A stretch of DNA of 64,000 bases. Source: Acidobacteriota bacterium. GTDB taxonomy: Bacteria; Acidobacteriota; Blastocatellia; Chloracidobacteriales; Chloracidobacteriaceae. The notes under the pieces are model-generated. The model saw only the letters and a list, made by a program, of their open reading frames with translations, did no database searches and was not told where the DNA came from. The stretch spans positions 103,634 through 167,633 of the forward strand of contig JACQXX010000028.1 in assembly GCA_016208495.1 (NCBI GenBank). The letters are read 5' to 3'. Shown here piece after piece: positions 55,609-63,827 of this stretch; within the stretch, counting starts at the first letter, position 1; each line of letters begins with the position of its first letter. The position numbers and the translations under genes are program-made.

Positions 55609-57513
55609 ATGGGAAGAAGAATTTTGGTCGCAGACGACAGCATTACGGTTCGCAAAAGTCTGCAGGCATTCTTAATAGAACAGGGCCATGAAGTCGTGGC
55701 GGTTGGGAATGGCGATCTGGCAACCCGGCGGGCAGGGGAAATGAGGCCGGAACTGGCGTTGATTGACATTTTAATGCCTGGGAAAAACGGCTATGAAGTC
55801 TGTCGCCATATTAAGCAAACCCTGGGCCTCCCCATTCCAGTCATCCTCTTGCGCAGTGATTTTGAGCCGTTTGATACCCGCGAATCGGTTCGTTCCGGTG
55901 CGGATCAGGTCTTATTGAAACCAATTGACCAGGACCAGCTCTTGTCAGCGATCCTGGAATCCTGGATTGCCTATGGTTTTACAGATGAAGAAGAACCTCC
56001 GCCACCGGAAGCCTCCTGGTCGGATGTCGCTGAGGATGTCGCCGCCATTCCAGAAGTGGAAGATGGGCTTCCATCTGAATTTCTGGCCACTCATCAGGAC
56101 ATGGATGGGTTTTTGTCACCCGATGTCATGGATTCAGGCGTCAGCTCGACTGCGGTTCCGGCCCGTGAAAGCTGGGAATCCACTGTCCCTGATCAGCCGT
56201 CATCCGTATCGCCCCCATCGCCGCAAGCACCGTGGGAGGAGACTGCCCCAGCGGCTGATGTGAACTATGCGGCCAGTGCCTGGACGTCACCAGCTCCGGT
56301 TTCTCCCTGGACTGAGGCCAGTGCTGTTTCTCCGGCCCAATATTCAGAAACTCCGGCGGTTGCAAGCTCGGTGATGACCGTGACCTCGACTGTGGTGCCA
56401 ACGCCCTCCACCCGCCCTGGTCCACCGACGGCTGAGTTGGAAGATCCGTTTACGGTGGTTGCCCGCGGAGAGTACAAGTCCTTTTTTAAGGATCTTTTGA
56501 GAACCACCGGCGCTAACGAAGCCGTGTCGCTGCCGACGGATCCAGCGTTCATTGAACAGGCATTGACCGAGCTTTCAGACGAAGACGCCGCGCTGTTTGC
56601 CGCCATGATGGGAACTTCGGTTGAAGGGCTGCGACAGCGGGTCTCAGGCATCAGTGATCCGCATCCGACCCCAAATCCATTTGCCCCCTTGCCTCCGGTT
56701 TCAATTCCAACCCAGAATTTTGTCGTTCCGCTCAATCAGACCACCGAGATTGCGATGGACCCGACCGGCGGTGCCACCATCTCGTTTGATCAGGCCGAAG
56801 GAACAGTTCAAATTCATGGTTTGGTCCAAAAGGATGGGAGTTCGCTGGCCGTGAGTGAGGTTGAAATCCCCTATGCTCAGACCGGGGAGTTTATGGAATC
56901 GGTTCCAACCTACTTTGATGATCGGCGGGCTGCCTGGGAACTGAATCGCCCAACTCTGGCCCCGTCTACGCTGCCAGCTTCAGGTATTGAATCAGGGTCG
57001 TCACTTGATTTTGATGAAGTGGATGTGTCCTCCACACCCGAGGAAGTCATTGAAGCCTTGATGTCCGAATTTGAAGCCGAAGACTCGCCCACAGTTGAGG
57101 AAATGAGTGAGACGGGGAATCCTGGTAAAGCTTTTCCTGAGCCTGTGGTTGAAGTTTCAACCCTGACCGAGTTTTTAGACAACCCAGGTGATGTAGCCAG
57201 TGAGGCCGCCCCGCTGGCACTTGAGGACGTGATGGTTCCAACCCCAGTGGTGGAAACCATCAATACCGATCCGTTTGCCAATTCTCTGTTTGAAGTCCCA
57301 ATCGAATCCAATCTGGCGGTGTGTATCGAATGTGGGTCTCCGGCCACGGAAGGCGACATTTTCTGCCGGGTGTGCAATACGGCCTTACCCGGCACCACCG
57401 GGTCGTTTGAAGCCATCAGAGTGGAATCTGTTTCAATGATGGTCTGTCGTCATTGCGGCGCTGGAATCAATCATGGTGACGTTTTTTGTCTCAAGTGCGG
57501 TGAAGTGATTTGA
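55609..57513 (+). CDS. Receiver-domain protein with C-terminal double zinc ribbon
   Basis: 634 residues from the ATG at 55609, preceded by AGGTGG; a GTG two codons earlier is possible. The N-terminal receiver (ILVADDSITVRKSLQAFL) has the acceptor Asp in LIDILMPG and Lys in LLKPID. A long Ser/Pro/Glu-rich region follows, and the last 65 residues contain two zinc ribbons (CIECGSPATEGDIFCRVCN and CRHCGAGINHGDVFCLKCG), each with two Cys pairs. No HTH or enzyme is seen, so the output may be zinc-ribbon-mediated protein or nucleic-acid binding. Gene order suggests a common function with the flanking receiver proteins. Confidence 0.85.
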   Translation: MGRRILVADDSITVRKSLQAFLIEQGHEVVAVGNGDLATRRAGEMRPELALIDILMPGKNGYEVCRHIKQTLGLPIPVILLRSDFEPFDTRESVRSGADQVLLKPIDQDQLLSAILESWIAYGFTDEEEPPPPEASWSDVAEDVAAIPEVEDGLPSEFLATHQDMDGFLSPDVMDSGVSSTAVPARESWESTVPDQPSSVSPPSPQAPWEETAPAADVNYAASAWTSPAPVSPWTEASAVSPAQYSETPAVASSVMTVTSTVVPTPSTRPGPPTAELEDPFTVVARGEYKSFFKDLLRTTGANEAVSLPTDPAFIEQALTELSDEDAALFAAMMGTSVEGLRQRVSGISDPHPTPNPFAPLPPVSIPTQNFVVPLNQTTEIAMDPTGGATISFDQAEGTVQIHGLVQKDGSSLAVSEVEIPYAQTGEFMESVPTYFDDRRAAWELNRPTLAPSTLPASGIESGSSLDFDEVDVSSTPEEVIEALMSEFEAEDSPTVEEMSETGNPGKAFPEPVVEVSTLTEFLDNPGDVASEAAPLALEDVMVPTPVVETINTDPFANSLFEVPIESNLAVCIECGSPATEGDIFCRVCNTALPGTTGSFEAIRVESVSMMVCRHCGAGINHGDVFCLKCGEVI

Positions 57514-57531
57514 CGAAGTCCGATTGGTGGC

Positions 57532-57657
57532 TATAGCTTTCCAGAAAAAGAAACCTGGTTGGGAGCACCGGCATTCTGCCGGTATCAATCGCTTGATCTT
57601 CAATCAGTTGCCGGCAGGATGCTGGCGTCCCAGGCAATATTGATCTGAAAAGCTATA
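57532..57657. mobile_element. 126-base MITE-like element with TATAGCTTT inverted ends
   Basis: TATAGCTTTCCAGA (57532-57545) and the inverse of TCTGAAAAGCTATA (57644-57657) match at 13 of 14 positions. Inside, a second nested inverted pair (GGGAGCACCGGCATTCTGCC and GCCGGCAGGATGCTGGCGTC) could extend the hairpin. No coding capacity. Confidence 0.75.
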
Positions 57658-57685
57658 TCCCAGCCTCATGCTGCGTCTGGAGTCT

Positions 57686-58051
57686 ATGTCAAAACCAATC
57701 ATTGCTGTTGGAACCGATCTATTTTTCTCGTCCAAAATTAACGAAGCCAGTACCCAAACCGGTATCAAGGTCGAATTTGCCCGTCGTCCAGAAGATGTTC
57801 TGACCAAAGTCAGAGCGTTCCATCCCGCCTGGTTGCTCATTGATCTCAATAGCCAAAGAGTCAATGCTCTGGACGTAATTTCAGGAGTACGAGCCGAAGC
57901 TGAACTCGATTCAATTCAAATCCTGGGTTTTATTTCACACATTCAAAAGGAGTTACGCCAGGCAGCCATGCAAGCCGGTTGTTCAAAAGTCATCCCCCGG
58001 TCTGAATTTTCCGCCCGACTTCCTGAATTATTGCTGGAGTTGAGTGCGTGA
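57686..58051 (+). CDS. Stand-alone receiver-like domain protein
   Basis: 121 residues from the ATG at 57686, which follows GGAGTCT; an earlier ATG at 57668 has no such site. The fold resembles CheY ([28 protein letters not shown] with the likely acceptor Asp, SKVIPRSEF with the Lys), but the acidic pair after the first strand is weak (TDL), so phosphorylation is uncertain. The next gene, fur, overlaps or abuts it, which suggests co-transcription. Confidence 0.65.
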   Translation: MSKPIIAVGTDLFFSSKINEASTQTGIKVEFARRPEDVLTKVRAFHPAWLLIDLNSQRVNALDVISGVRAEAELDSIQILGFISHIQKELRQAAMQAGCSKVIPRSEFSARLPELLLELSA

Positions 58052-58100
58052 TGAGGTTGACTGGATGCCGCCGCGACTCCCCCAGAATAGAGGTTTGTGC

Positions 58101-58565
58101 ATGAAAGAAGAAATGGAAGTGTTTCATCGTCACCTCCAGAAAGCCAAGCTCAAACGCACCACCCAGCGCGATTTGATTTTAGAAGTATTTCTGGAGACGG
58201 AAAAACACCTCAGCGTCGAAGAACTGTATGATCTGGTCAAGCACCGGGATCCATCCGTCGGCTTTACCACTGTGTATCGAACCATGCACCTTCTGGTTGA
58301 AGCAAAACTGGCGCGAGCCGTGGAATTTAACGATGGTCGGACACGGTATGAACACGAATATAAACATGACCATCACGATCATCTGATTTGTACCGAGTGC
58401 AGTGCCTTAATCGAATTCTTCAGCCCGGAAATCGAACGTCTCCAGGAAGAAATTGCCAAAGAACACTCTTTTCTGATCCAAAGCCACAGCCACCGGCTTT
58501 TTGGCGTCTGCCGTGCTTTTCACAACCAGGAAGCCGAGCTTCCACCCTATTGCCTGAAAAGATAA
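58101..58565 (+). CDS. fur: Fur-family metal-dependent transcriptional repressor
   Basis: 154 residues from the ATG at 58101 (AGAGG 8 bases upstream); an in-frame GTG at 58044 gives an atypical leader. The winged-helix ([41 protein letters not shown]) and the metal-binding [13 protein letters not shown] and [17 protein letters not shown] are classical. The second zinc Cys pair is reduced: relatives have CxxC near the end, but this protein reads VCRAF, with another Cys only in PPYCLKR. It could be a Fur or PerR member; specificity cannot be read. It should bind operators upstream of iron or peroxide genes. Confidence 0.9.
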   Translation: MKEEMEVFHRHLQKAKLKRTTQRDLILEVFLETEKHLSVEELYDLVKHRDPSVGFTTVYRTMHLLVEAKLARAVEFNDGRTRYEHEYKHDHHDHLICTECSALIEFFSPEIERLQEEIAKEHSFLIQSHSHRLFGVCRAFHNQEAELPPYCLKR

Positions 58566-58567
58566 AG

Positions 58568-58636
58568 GTCAGTACCACCTGCGGAGCGGGTGGGGTTGTC
58601 CATTTGCTACCCACCCGCTCACGCAGGCGGTACTGA
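58568..58636. repeat. GTCAGTACCACCTGCG palindrome, copy 2
   Basis: Arms GTCAGTACCACCTGCG and CGCAGGCGGTACTGAC (one mismatch) enclose about 35 bases including AGCGGGTGGG / CCCACCCGCT. It fills the gap between the convergent fur and efp genes, as copy 1 fills the MBL/kinase gap, and probably serves both as terminator. Confidence 0.9.
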
Positions 58637-58644
58637 CAGTTTGG

Positions 58645-59217
58645 TTAGGATTTGGCGCGTTTGACAAACTCGCCGGTGGTGGTATCCACCAGAATGCGTT
58701 CGCCAACTTCGAGATAAATCGGCACTTTGACACTGGCGCCGGTTGAAATTTTGGCATTTTTCAACACTTTCCCGGTTGCGGTGTCTCCGCGAGCGCCGGG
58801 TTCAGCTTCAGTCACTTCAAATTCCAGGAACTGAGGCAGCTTCACCCCCACCACTTCACCATTGAACAGAATTGATTTCACAATGGCTTCTTCGGCCAGG
58901 AACGGAATCAGATCTTCCATCTTCTCGGCTGGGAGACCGAATTGTTCAAACGATTCTTGATCCAGGAAGAAATACTCGCCGCCACTTTCATACAGATACT
59001 GGGCTTCGCGTTCCTCCACATCTGGTTCGTCAAAGCGGTCTCCGGCCTTGAAGGTCTTGTCAAACATATTGCCGGTAATGAGGTGACGGACTTTCGTCTT
59101 GTAGAGGGTCGAAGCGCCCCGAGCCGATGGGCTCTGGACCGAGTAATCCACAATACTGAACGGTTCGTTGTCAATTAAAATCTGCGCACCGCGCTTAAAT
59201 TCTGCGGTTGTGATCAT
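58645..59217 (-). CDS. Elongation factor P family, EfpL (YeiP)-like
   Basis: 190 residues, three-domain EF-P. It promotes peptide-bond formation at stalled ribosomes, chiefly at proline runs. The tip loop of domain I reads SPSARGASTLYKTKVRHL, very close to the EfpL/YeiP pattern SPTARGAATLYKMRF, and unlike the PGKGxAF loop of standard EF-P with its modified Lys. The catalytic tip would therefore be an unmodified Arg, as described for EfpL. The rest (EERFDEPDVEEREAQYLYE-like region, FLDQESFEQFGL, VEFEVTEAEPGARGDT) is usual. No modification gene (epmA, earP, ymfI) is adjacent. Confidence 0.88.
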   Translation of the reverse strand: MITTAEFKRGAQILIDNEPFSIVDYSVQSPSARGASTLYKTKVRHLITGNMFDKTFKAGDRFDEPDVEEREAQYLYESGGEYFFLDQESFEQFGLPAEKMEDLIPFLAEEAIVKSILFNGEVVGVKLPQFLEFEVTEAEPGARGDTATGKVLKNAKISTGASVKVPIYLEVGERILVDTTTGEFVKRAKS

Positions 59218-59255
59218 GCACGAAATACTCCTTTGAATGCAGTTGAATAAGAAAT

Positions 59256-59502
59256 CAGGGTTCGGGGTTCGGGGTTCGGGGTTCCGGGTTCCGGGTTCCG
59301 GGTTCGGGGTTCGGGGTTCAGGGTTTTCGTTTTTGTTTATCCTTTTGGTTTTTCAATTACTGAACCCGGAACCCCAGCAGGTCGTGAACAACCTGCCTCA
59401 ATTCAGCCATCGCTACGCGGCGAAAACCATAACAACATCAATTTCGAAAACCCTGAACCCTGAACCCCGAACCCTGAACCCTGAACCCTGAACCCTGAAC
59501 TA
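59256..59502. repeat. GGGTTCG/GGGTTCC heptamer element upstream of efpL
   Basis: The left arm (59256-59325) mixes GGGTTCG, GGGTTCC and GGGTTCA units; about 120 bases of spacer follow, itself containing ACCCGGAACCCC, and the inverted right arm (59449-59500, TGAACCC units) abuts the HD-gene stop. It lies between two genes transcribed leftward. Confidence 0.88.
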
Positions 59503-60819
59503 AGGTTGATGCTCTTTGAGCAATGCCGAAATCGCTGGTCGCAATTCTCCGACACAGCACAATCGGCGCAGGCGAACTGGCTGGATGCTGGCGACAATTT
59601 CCGAAACGTCAATCAGATCGGCCAGTCCTGATTTTCCGCTGCCGCGTTCGACCAGAATCGGGTGTTTTCCGCTGCCAGGGCGAAAATAGGGAATGTCCCG
59701 GCTCAGTTGGACAGTGACGGCCCGATGCGGCGAAATTGGGCTGCCGGTTACCAGTGCCTGGCCTTGATGCAGGATTTGTTCGACGGTTTCATCCGTCATA
59801 TCTGGCGGCACGTCCAGCGTTTTAAACATCCGCCGGTCAGAAAATCGGTTTGCCAGATCAACCAGTTCCGGGTCGGCGCTCAAGGCCCACCGTTTGAGAT
59901 GCCATAAAATATCAACATCATCCAGTGACAGGTATTGCTGAACCGTCAGGGGTTTTCCGGTCAGGAAATTCATCAACCCGCTGGTCGTGTCGTCAGTCAC
60001 CAGCTTTTGCGCTTGAAAGAGTTCAACCGCCCGTTCAATCGCACCTGAAAAGACCGCTTCGGCAGCTTTAATTAAATGATGAAAGTACAGTTGGCGAAAC
60101 ATCCGGTTGCGAGACTGGATGAATTCTTCGATGGCGTGCAAGCCCTTGGCCCGGATAAAGAGCGTATTGGCCGCCGGATCAACTTCCAATGAGGACAACA
60201 GCCATTCCAGGTCATAGTGGCCATAACTGACGCCGGTCATCAGCGAATCCCGCAGCAAATAATCCAGCCGATCACAATCAAACTGCGACGAGACCACCTG
60301 ACACAGAAACCGTTTGGAAAAGGTGCCCTGCAAGATCTGAACAATCGCCGCCGGCAGGTCCGCGTCAACACTTATCAGGATTTGGTTGAGCGAGCTGGTT
60401 GGATCGGTGAGAAGGGAAATCGTCCAGGTTTCATGCCGGAATTTGGCAATCGGTTCAATTGTGTGCGAAAACGGCCCGTGCCCAACATCGTGGAGCAGGG
60501 CAGCCGCCATCGTGGCCATTTTCTCAAATCGGCTCAAGGAAACTCGCCGCTCAATTCGGGCCAGCATGCGTTGGGAAAGGTGCATTGTCCCAATGCTATG
60601 GGCAAAGCGACTGTGTTCGGCCCCCTGATAGGCAAAGTAAGCCAACCCAACCTGGCGAATCCGACGCAATCGCTGAACTTCTGAGCTGTCAATCAGGCGA
60701 TTGAGCAGGGCACCTTCAACCGTGTCGGTATCCAGGGAAATGATATTGTGGACTGGGTCTCGAAAATTGCGATAACCGCTGCTGGCAGGGGCATCAACAT
60801 TGTGAGTCAGTTCGTGCAT
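59500..60819 (-). CDS. HD-domain phosphohydrolase (COG1078 type)
   Basis: 439 residues. The HD motifs are present: HSRFAHSIGTMHLSQRML and ALLHDVGHGPFSHTIEP, with a further Asp in FDCDRLDYLLRDS. This arrangement is that of dGTPase-like and SAMHD1-like enzymes, which hydrolyse dNTPs or related substrates with a divalent metal. No tail domain of known function. The stop overlaps the first unit of a GGGTTCA repeat. The substrate is not evident. Confidence 0.9.
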   Translation of the reverse strand: MHELTHNVDAPASSGYRNFRDPVHNIISLDTDTVEGALLNRLIDSSEVQRLRRIRQVGLAYFAYQGAEHSRFAHSIGTMHLSQRMLARIERRVSLSRFEKMATMAAALLHDVGHGPFSHTIEPIAKFRHETWTISLLTDPTSSLNQILISVDADLPAAIVQILQGTFSKRFLCQVVSSQFDCDRLDYLLRDSLMTGVSYGHYDLEWLLSSLEVDPAANTLFIRAKGLHAIEEFIQSRNRMFRQLYFHHLIKAAEAVFSGAIERAVELFQAQKLVTDDTTSGLMNFLTGKPLTVQQYLSLDDVDILWHLKRWALSADPELVDLANRFSDRRMFKTLDVPPDMTDETVEQILHQGQALVTGSPISPHRAVTVQLSRDIPYFRPGSGKHPILVERGSGKSGLADLIDVSEIVASIQPVRLRRLCCVGELRPAISALLKEHQP

Positions 60820-60976
60820 AGCTCACCATCTGGCCGAAATCAGGTTGTTGATGCCTTGAGTAACAGGCTGGAGGGAAATTCCGAGCTGAAAGGAGTCGCT
60901 TGACAAGAACACAGGTTGAAAGAGGTACAGTTTTGGCTCAAACACCCTGCCCAGATCAGAGACGCTGGACTCTGGG

Positions 60977-61477
60977 TCAGGCTTCAGGTTTTACCCGGCG
61001 CACACGCGTTTTCTTTTCTTTTGAATCCGTTCCGCTGGTATCTTCGACAACCGCCGCCGCTGGCTGCTCTTCAAAACTCTTGAGCGCTTTCTCTTCGTCA
61101 TCATACATTCGAAAGACGCTTTCAAGTCGTGAAATCTTGATGATATGACTCACGCTCTGGGATGGTTTCAGGAGTTTTAACTGACCGTTGGCCTGTTCAA
61201 TATGCTGGTAACATTGCAAAAGACTGCCGACACCGGTACTGCTGATATAGCTGACACCACTCAGGTCAAGCAGGAAGTTGACTTCGCCAGCCGCAATCAT
61301 CGAGTCAATGCGTTTGCACAAATCGTCATTGGCTTCACTGGGTGCCATGCGGCCCGTGACTTCGAGGATATTCACCGTTCCTGCTTTTTTGATCAGGCGA
61401 TAGCGTGTTGGGCGGCGCGGCATAACGCCCACGTTTTTTGCGCCGCGATTTGGATTGTCGTACTCGTGATCAGCCAT
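60977..61477 (-). CDS. STAS-domain anti-anti-sigma-like protein
   Basis: 166 residues. The STAS core shows AGTVNILEVTGRMAP, NFLLDLSGVSYISSTGVGSLL with the phospho-accepting Ser region (SSTG), and LKLLKPSQSV. Long charged ends flank it (N-terminal NPNRGAKNVGVMPRRP, C-terminal KEKKTRVRRVKPEA). Such proteins bind anti-sigma factors or kinases and switch by Ser phosphorylation; a partner kinase gene is not adjacent. The 157 bases before the HD gene show no other gene. Confidence 0.88.
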   Translation of the reverse strand: MADHEYDNPNRGAKNVGVMPRRPTRYRLIKKAGTVNILEVTGRMAPSEANDDLCKRIDSMIAAGEVNFLLDLSGVSYISSTGVGSLLQCYQHIEQANGQLKLLKPSQSVSHIIKISRLESVFRMYDDEEKALKSFEEQPAAAVVEDTSGTDSKEKKTRVRRVKPEA

Positions 61478-61845
61478 ACATTATCCTTTTGGTCCGTTCA
61501 TCAACCCCCTGGTGATTGATCTCGTCCGCACTGGCTGCAAGGGATGAGGTTGCAGGGCGGTATATCAGGATGTCAGATGTCGAAAGCCTGAATAAAATAA
61601 AATGGAATGAGCTCTCAGAATTTGCTAAAGGAAGTGAAATCAATGGTTTTCACGACCAACTGGGCAAACTTGAAAAGTTTCCCGCCTGGTTGGACAAGAT
61701 AAAAATTGATGACACTTTATGCTGAGAACAAATGTGAATGCTTCATGCGAGAAACAGAAGTTGTGGTGGTCGAGGTGGTCGAGATCACAGAATCTGTTTC
61801 GAACTGGAATGAACTGTACTGTAATTGCTGCCAAAGCCTACCACA
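61478..61845. other. 368-base gap between STAS and PfkB genes
   Basis: An open frame on the plus strand (51 codons, 61570-61725) is listed separately. No repeat array is seen. Promoters for the divergent pair should lie here but are not recognisable. Confidence 0.4.
61570..61725 (+). CDS. Small ORF of doubtful status
   Basis: 51 codons starting MSDVESLNKIKWNEL and ending PAWLDKIKIDDTLC. The composition (Lys, Glu, Leu, Trp) looks protein-like and different from repeat-derived frames, but the ATG lacks a convincing ribosome-binding site and I recognise no family. It could be a remnant of a larger gene or chance. Confidence 0.2.
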   Translation: MSDVESLNKIKWNELSEFAKGSEINGFHDQLGKLEKFPAWLDKIKIDDTLC

Positions 61846-62805
61846 ATGATTGTTATCGTCAACCTGAATCCTGCTGTTGATCGTCTGCTTACCTTCTCGA
61901 AAATCCAGCCTGGAATGGTTCATCGGTCTCGGTCTGTCCAGCTTGTGGCGGGTGGAAAAGGGATCAATGTTGCCCGAGTTCTCAGCCGTCTTCAGACTCC
62001 GGCTGAGGTCTGTTTGTTTCTCGGCGGTGACACCGGGCGACTGCTGCAGCGGTTGCTCACACAAGAGGGAATCGTCCCCTGTGTGATCGAAACCACCGTC
62101 GAAACCCGGTGCTGTTCAATTGGATATGATGAATCCACGGGCGAAGATACCGTCTGGAACGAGCCCGGTGAATCACCCACCGCTGACCAGTGGCTCACCT
62201 ATCGTCAACGGTTTGGCGAGCGGATCAAACCTGGGTCGCTGGTTCTGCTTTCCGGAAGTGCTCCGCCACAGTCCCCCGAGTCCATTTTTCAGGCGTTGAC
62301 CCGTCAGGCCCAGACGGCTGACTGTCGGGTACTGGTTGATATTTCACCAGCCGATCTCTTGAAAGTGCTCCCGGCAAACCCCTGGCTGGTCAAACCAAAT
62401 CACCACGAAGCCGGGAACGCACTCGGTCAGTCGGTAGCGACGGTACTGGATGCCATCCAGGCCGGTCGTGAATTGTGTTTGCGTGGAGCGCAAAATGCCT
62501 TGATCACGCTTGGGGCACAAGGCGCCGTGCTGTTGACGAATGCTGGCGAAATCTGGCACTTGACCGTACCCGATCTCTCAACCTTCGGTCGGCTGTTTCA
62601 CACCGGTGCCGGAGACGCCACGCTGGCTGGGATTGCCTGTGGACTCCAGCAAAAACAGTTGCCCCTTCTGGAAGCCGTGCAGTTTGGTCTGGCCTCGGGA
62701 ACGACTTTTACCCGATATGGGCGAACGCTTGACCCGGCGGAGGTTGAGCGAATGGTGAATGAAATTGGGCTGAAGAAAACGGGCTTAGGGAGCGTTAAAA
62801 AATAA
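61846..62805 (+). CDS. PfkB-family 1-phosphofructokinase-like sugar kinase
   Basis: 319 residues from the ATG at 61846; an earlier TTG adds seven unlikely residues. The family motifs are present: NPAVDRLLTF, GGKGINVARVLSRL, GGDTGRLLQRLL, VKPNHHEA and the catalytic Asp in HTGAGDATLAGIA. This is the FruK/LacC branch that phosphorylates fructose-1-phosphate, tagatose-6-phosphate or fructose-6-phosphate. No fru operon is adjacent, so the substrate is open. Confidence 0.9.
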   Translation: MIVIVNLNPAVDRLLTFSKIQPGMVHRSRSVQLVAGGKGINVARVLSRLQTPAEVCLFLGGDTGRLLQRLLTQEGIVPCVIETTVETRCCSIGYDESTGEDTVWNEPGESPTADQWLTYRQRFGERIKPGSLVLLSGSAPPQSPESIFQALTRQAQTADCRVLVDISPADLLKVLPANPWLVKPNHHEAGNALGQSVATVLDAIQAGRELCLRGAQNALITLGAQGAVLLTNAGEIWHLTVPDLSTFGRLFHTGAGDATLAGIACGLQQKQLPLLEAVQFGLASGTTFTRYGRTLDPAEVERMVNEIGLKKTGLGSVKK

Positions 62806-63020
62806 GTTCCTGGGGCGCGTTCTGCCACGTCCAGGTTTTGGTCTTGCACCGCGAAGCGGGGGAGCACTGGAGAGAACGAACCTGTTCCCGGTGGTAGCTC
62901 CCAAAACCTCGCAACCACCGGCTATCCGAACGGCAGCCCTCCGGGATGCTCAATCCAAATGCCTGATTCCCAAAAGAAAACGGGAAGTTGACCCAAGCCC
63001 TGTTTTTTTCAGCCCCGTAT

Positions 63021-63827
63021 TTATTTTTCCAAATTTGCTGGTACACCCTGTGGAAATTTTTCCTGGATGGCCGCTTTAATTTTATCAATCCGGTTTTCAG
63101 GGTTGGGATGAGTACTGAAAAACTCTGGATTTCGGTTGCCTTTAGACGCCTGAGCGAGGATTTCCATCACTCCGATCATGCCCTGGGGGTTATAGCCAGC
63201 TTCGGACATAAAGCGAACGCCAAGCGTGTCGGATTCGAGTTCATCTTCGCGGCCATACTTCATATTGACCAGATTGCCGATGGCGGCGGCAAGCTGGGCG
63301 GCCTGTTGACTATCAGCCCCAACTCCGACGGCGGAAACCAGGCCCTGAGTGAGGTTTTGTTTCGCCATGTGTTCCGCGCCGTGACGACCAATGACGTGTC
63401 CGATTTCGTGACCGAGCACGCCTGCCAACTGGCCGTCAGTTTTCAACTGTGTCAGGAGCGCCCGGGTAATGAAGACCTGCCCGCCAGGAAGGGCAAAGGC
63501 ATTGATGGTTTTTGAATCATTCAAAACATGGAACTCAAACTGGTACTTGCTGTTGCGGGCGGTGGATTGCTGCACCAGCCGGTTTCCAATCTGGTCAACT
63601 CGGGCATTTTCCTTCGGATCAGAGGACTCCCCACCATATTGCTGGAGCATTTGCGGCGCCGCTTGCTGCCCAAGCGCGACTTCCTGGTCTTCAGTCAGTG
63701 CGACTTGTTGAACTTCACCTGTAATCTGGTTTTTTTGGGTTGACCGAAAGTACCCAAAGATCGCTCCGAGGGCCACCACCACGGCAATGACCAGTCGAAC
63801 TTTCAAATTTCCCCGGCTGTTTTCCAT
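63021..63827 (-). CDS. M48-family zinc metallopeptidase, membrane-anchored
   Basis: 268 residues from the ATG at 63827, preceded by GGAG; an earlier ATG adds 16 residues. An N-terminal hydrophobic segment (VRLVIAVVVALGAIFGYF) serves as signal or anchor. The active site HEIGH lies in LAGVLGHEIGHVIGRHGAEH, with the third ligand Glu in EDELESDTLGVRFM, as in Ste24/BepA-type peptidases. FALPGGQVFITRALL is a family signature. It probably acts in the periplasm in protein quality control. It is convergent with the PfkB gene; the 215-base gap holds nothing recognisable. Confidence 0.9.
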   Translation of the reverse strand: MENSRGNLKVRLVIAVVVALGAIFGYFRSTQKNQITGEVQQVALTEDQEVALGQQAAPQMLQQYGGESSDPKENARVDQIGNRLVQQSTARNSKYQFEFHVLNDSKTINAFALPGGQVFITRALLTQLKTDGQLAGVLGHEIGHVIGRHGAEHMAKQNLTQGLVSAVGVGADSQQAAQLAAAIGNLVNMKYGREDELESDTLGVRFMSEAGYNPQGMIGVMEILAQASKGNRNPEFFSTHPNPENRIDKIKAAIQEKFPQGVPANLEK

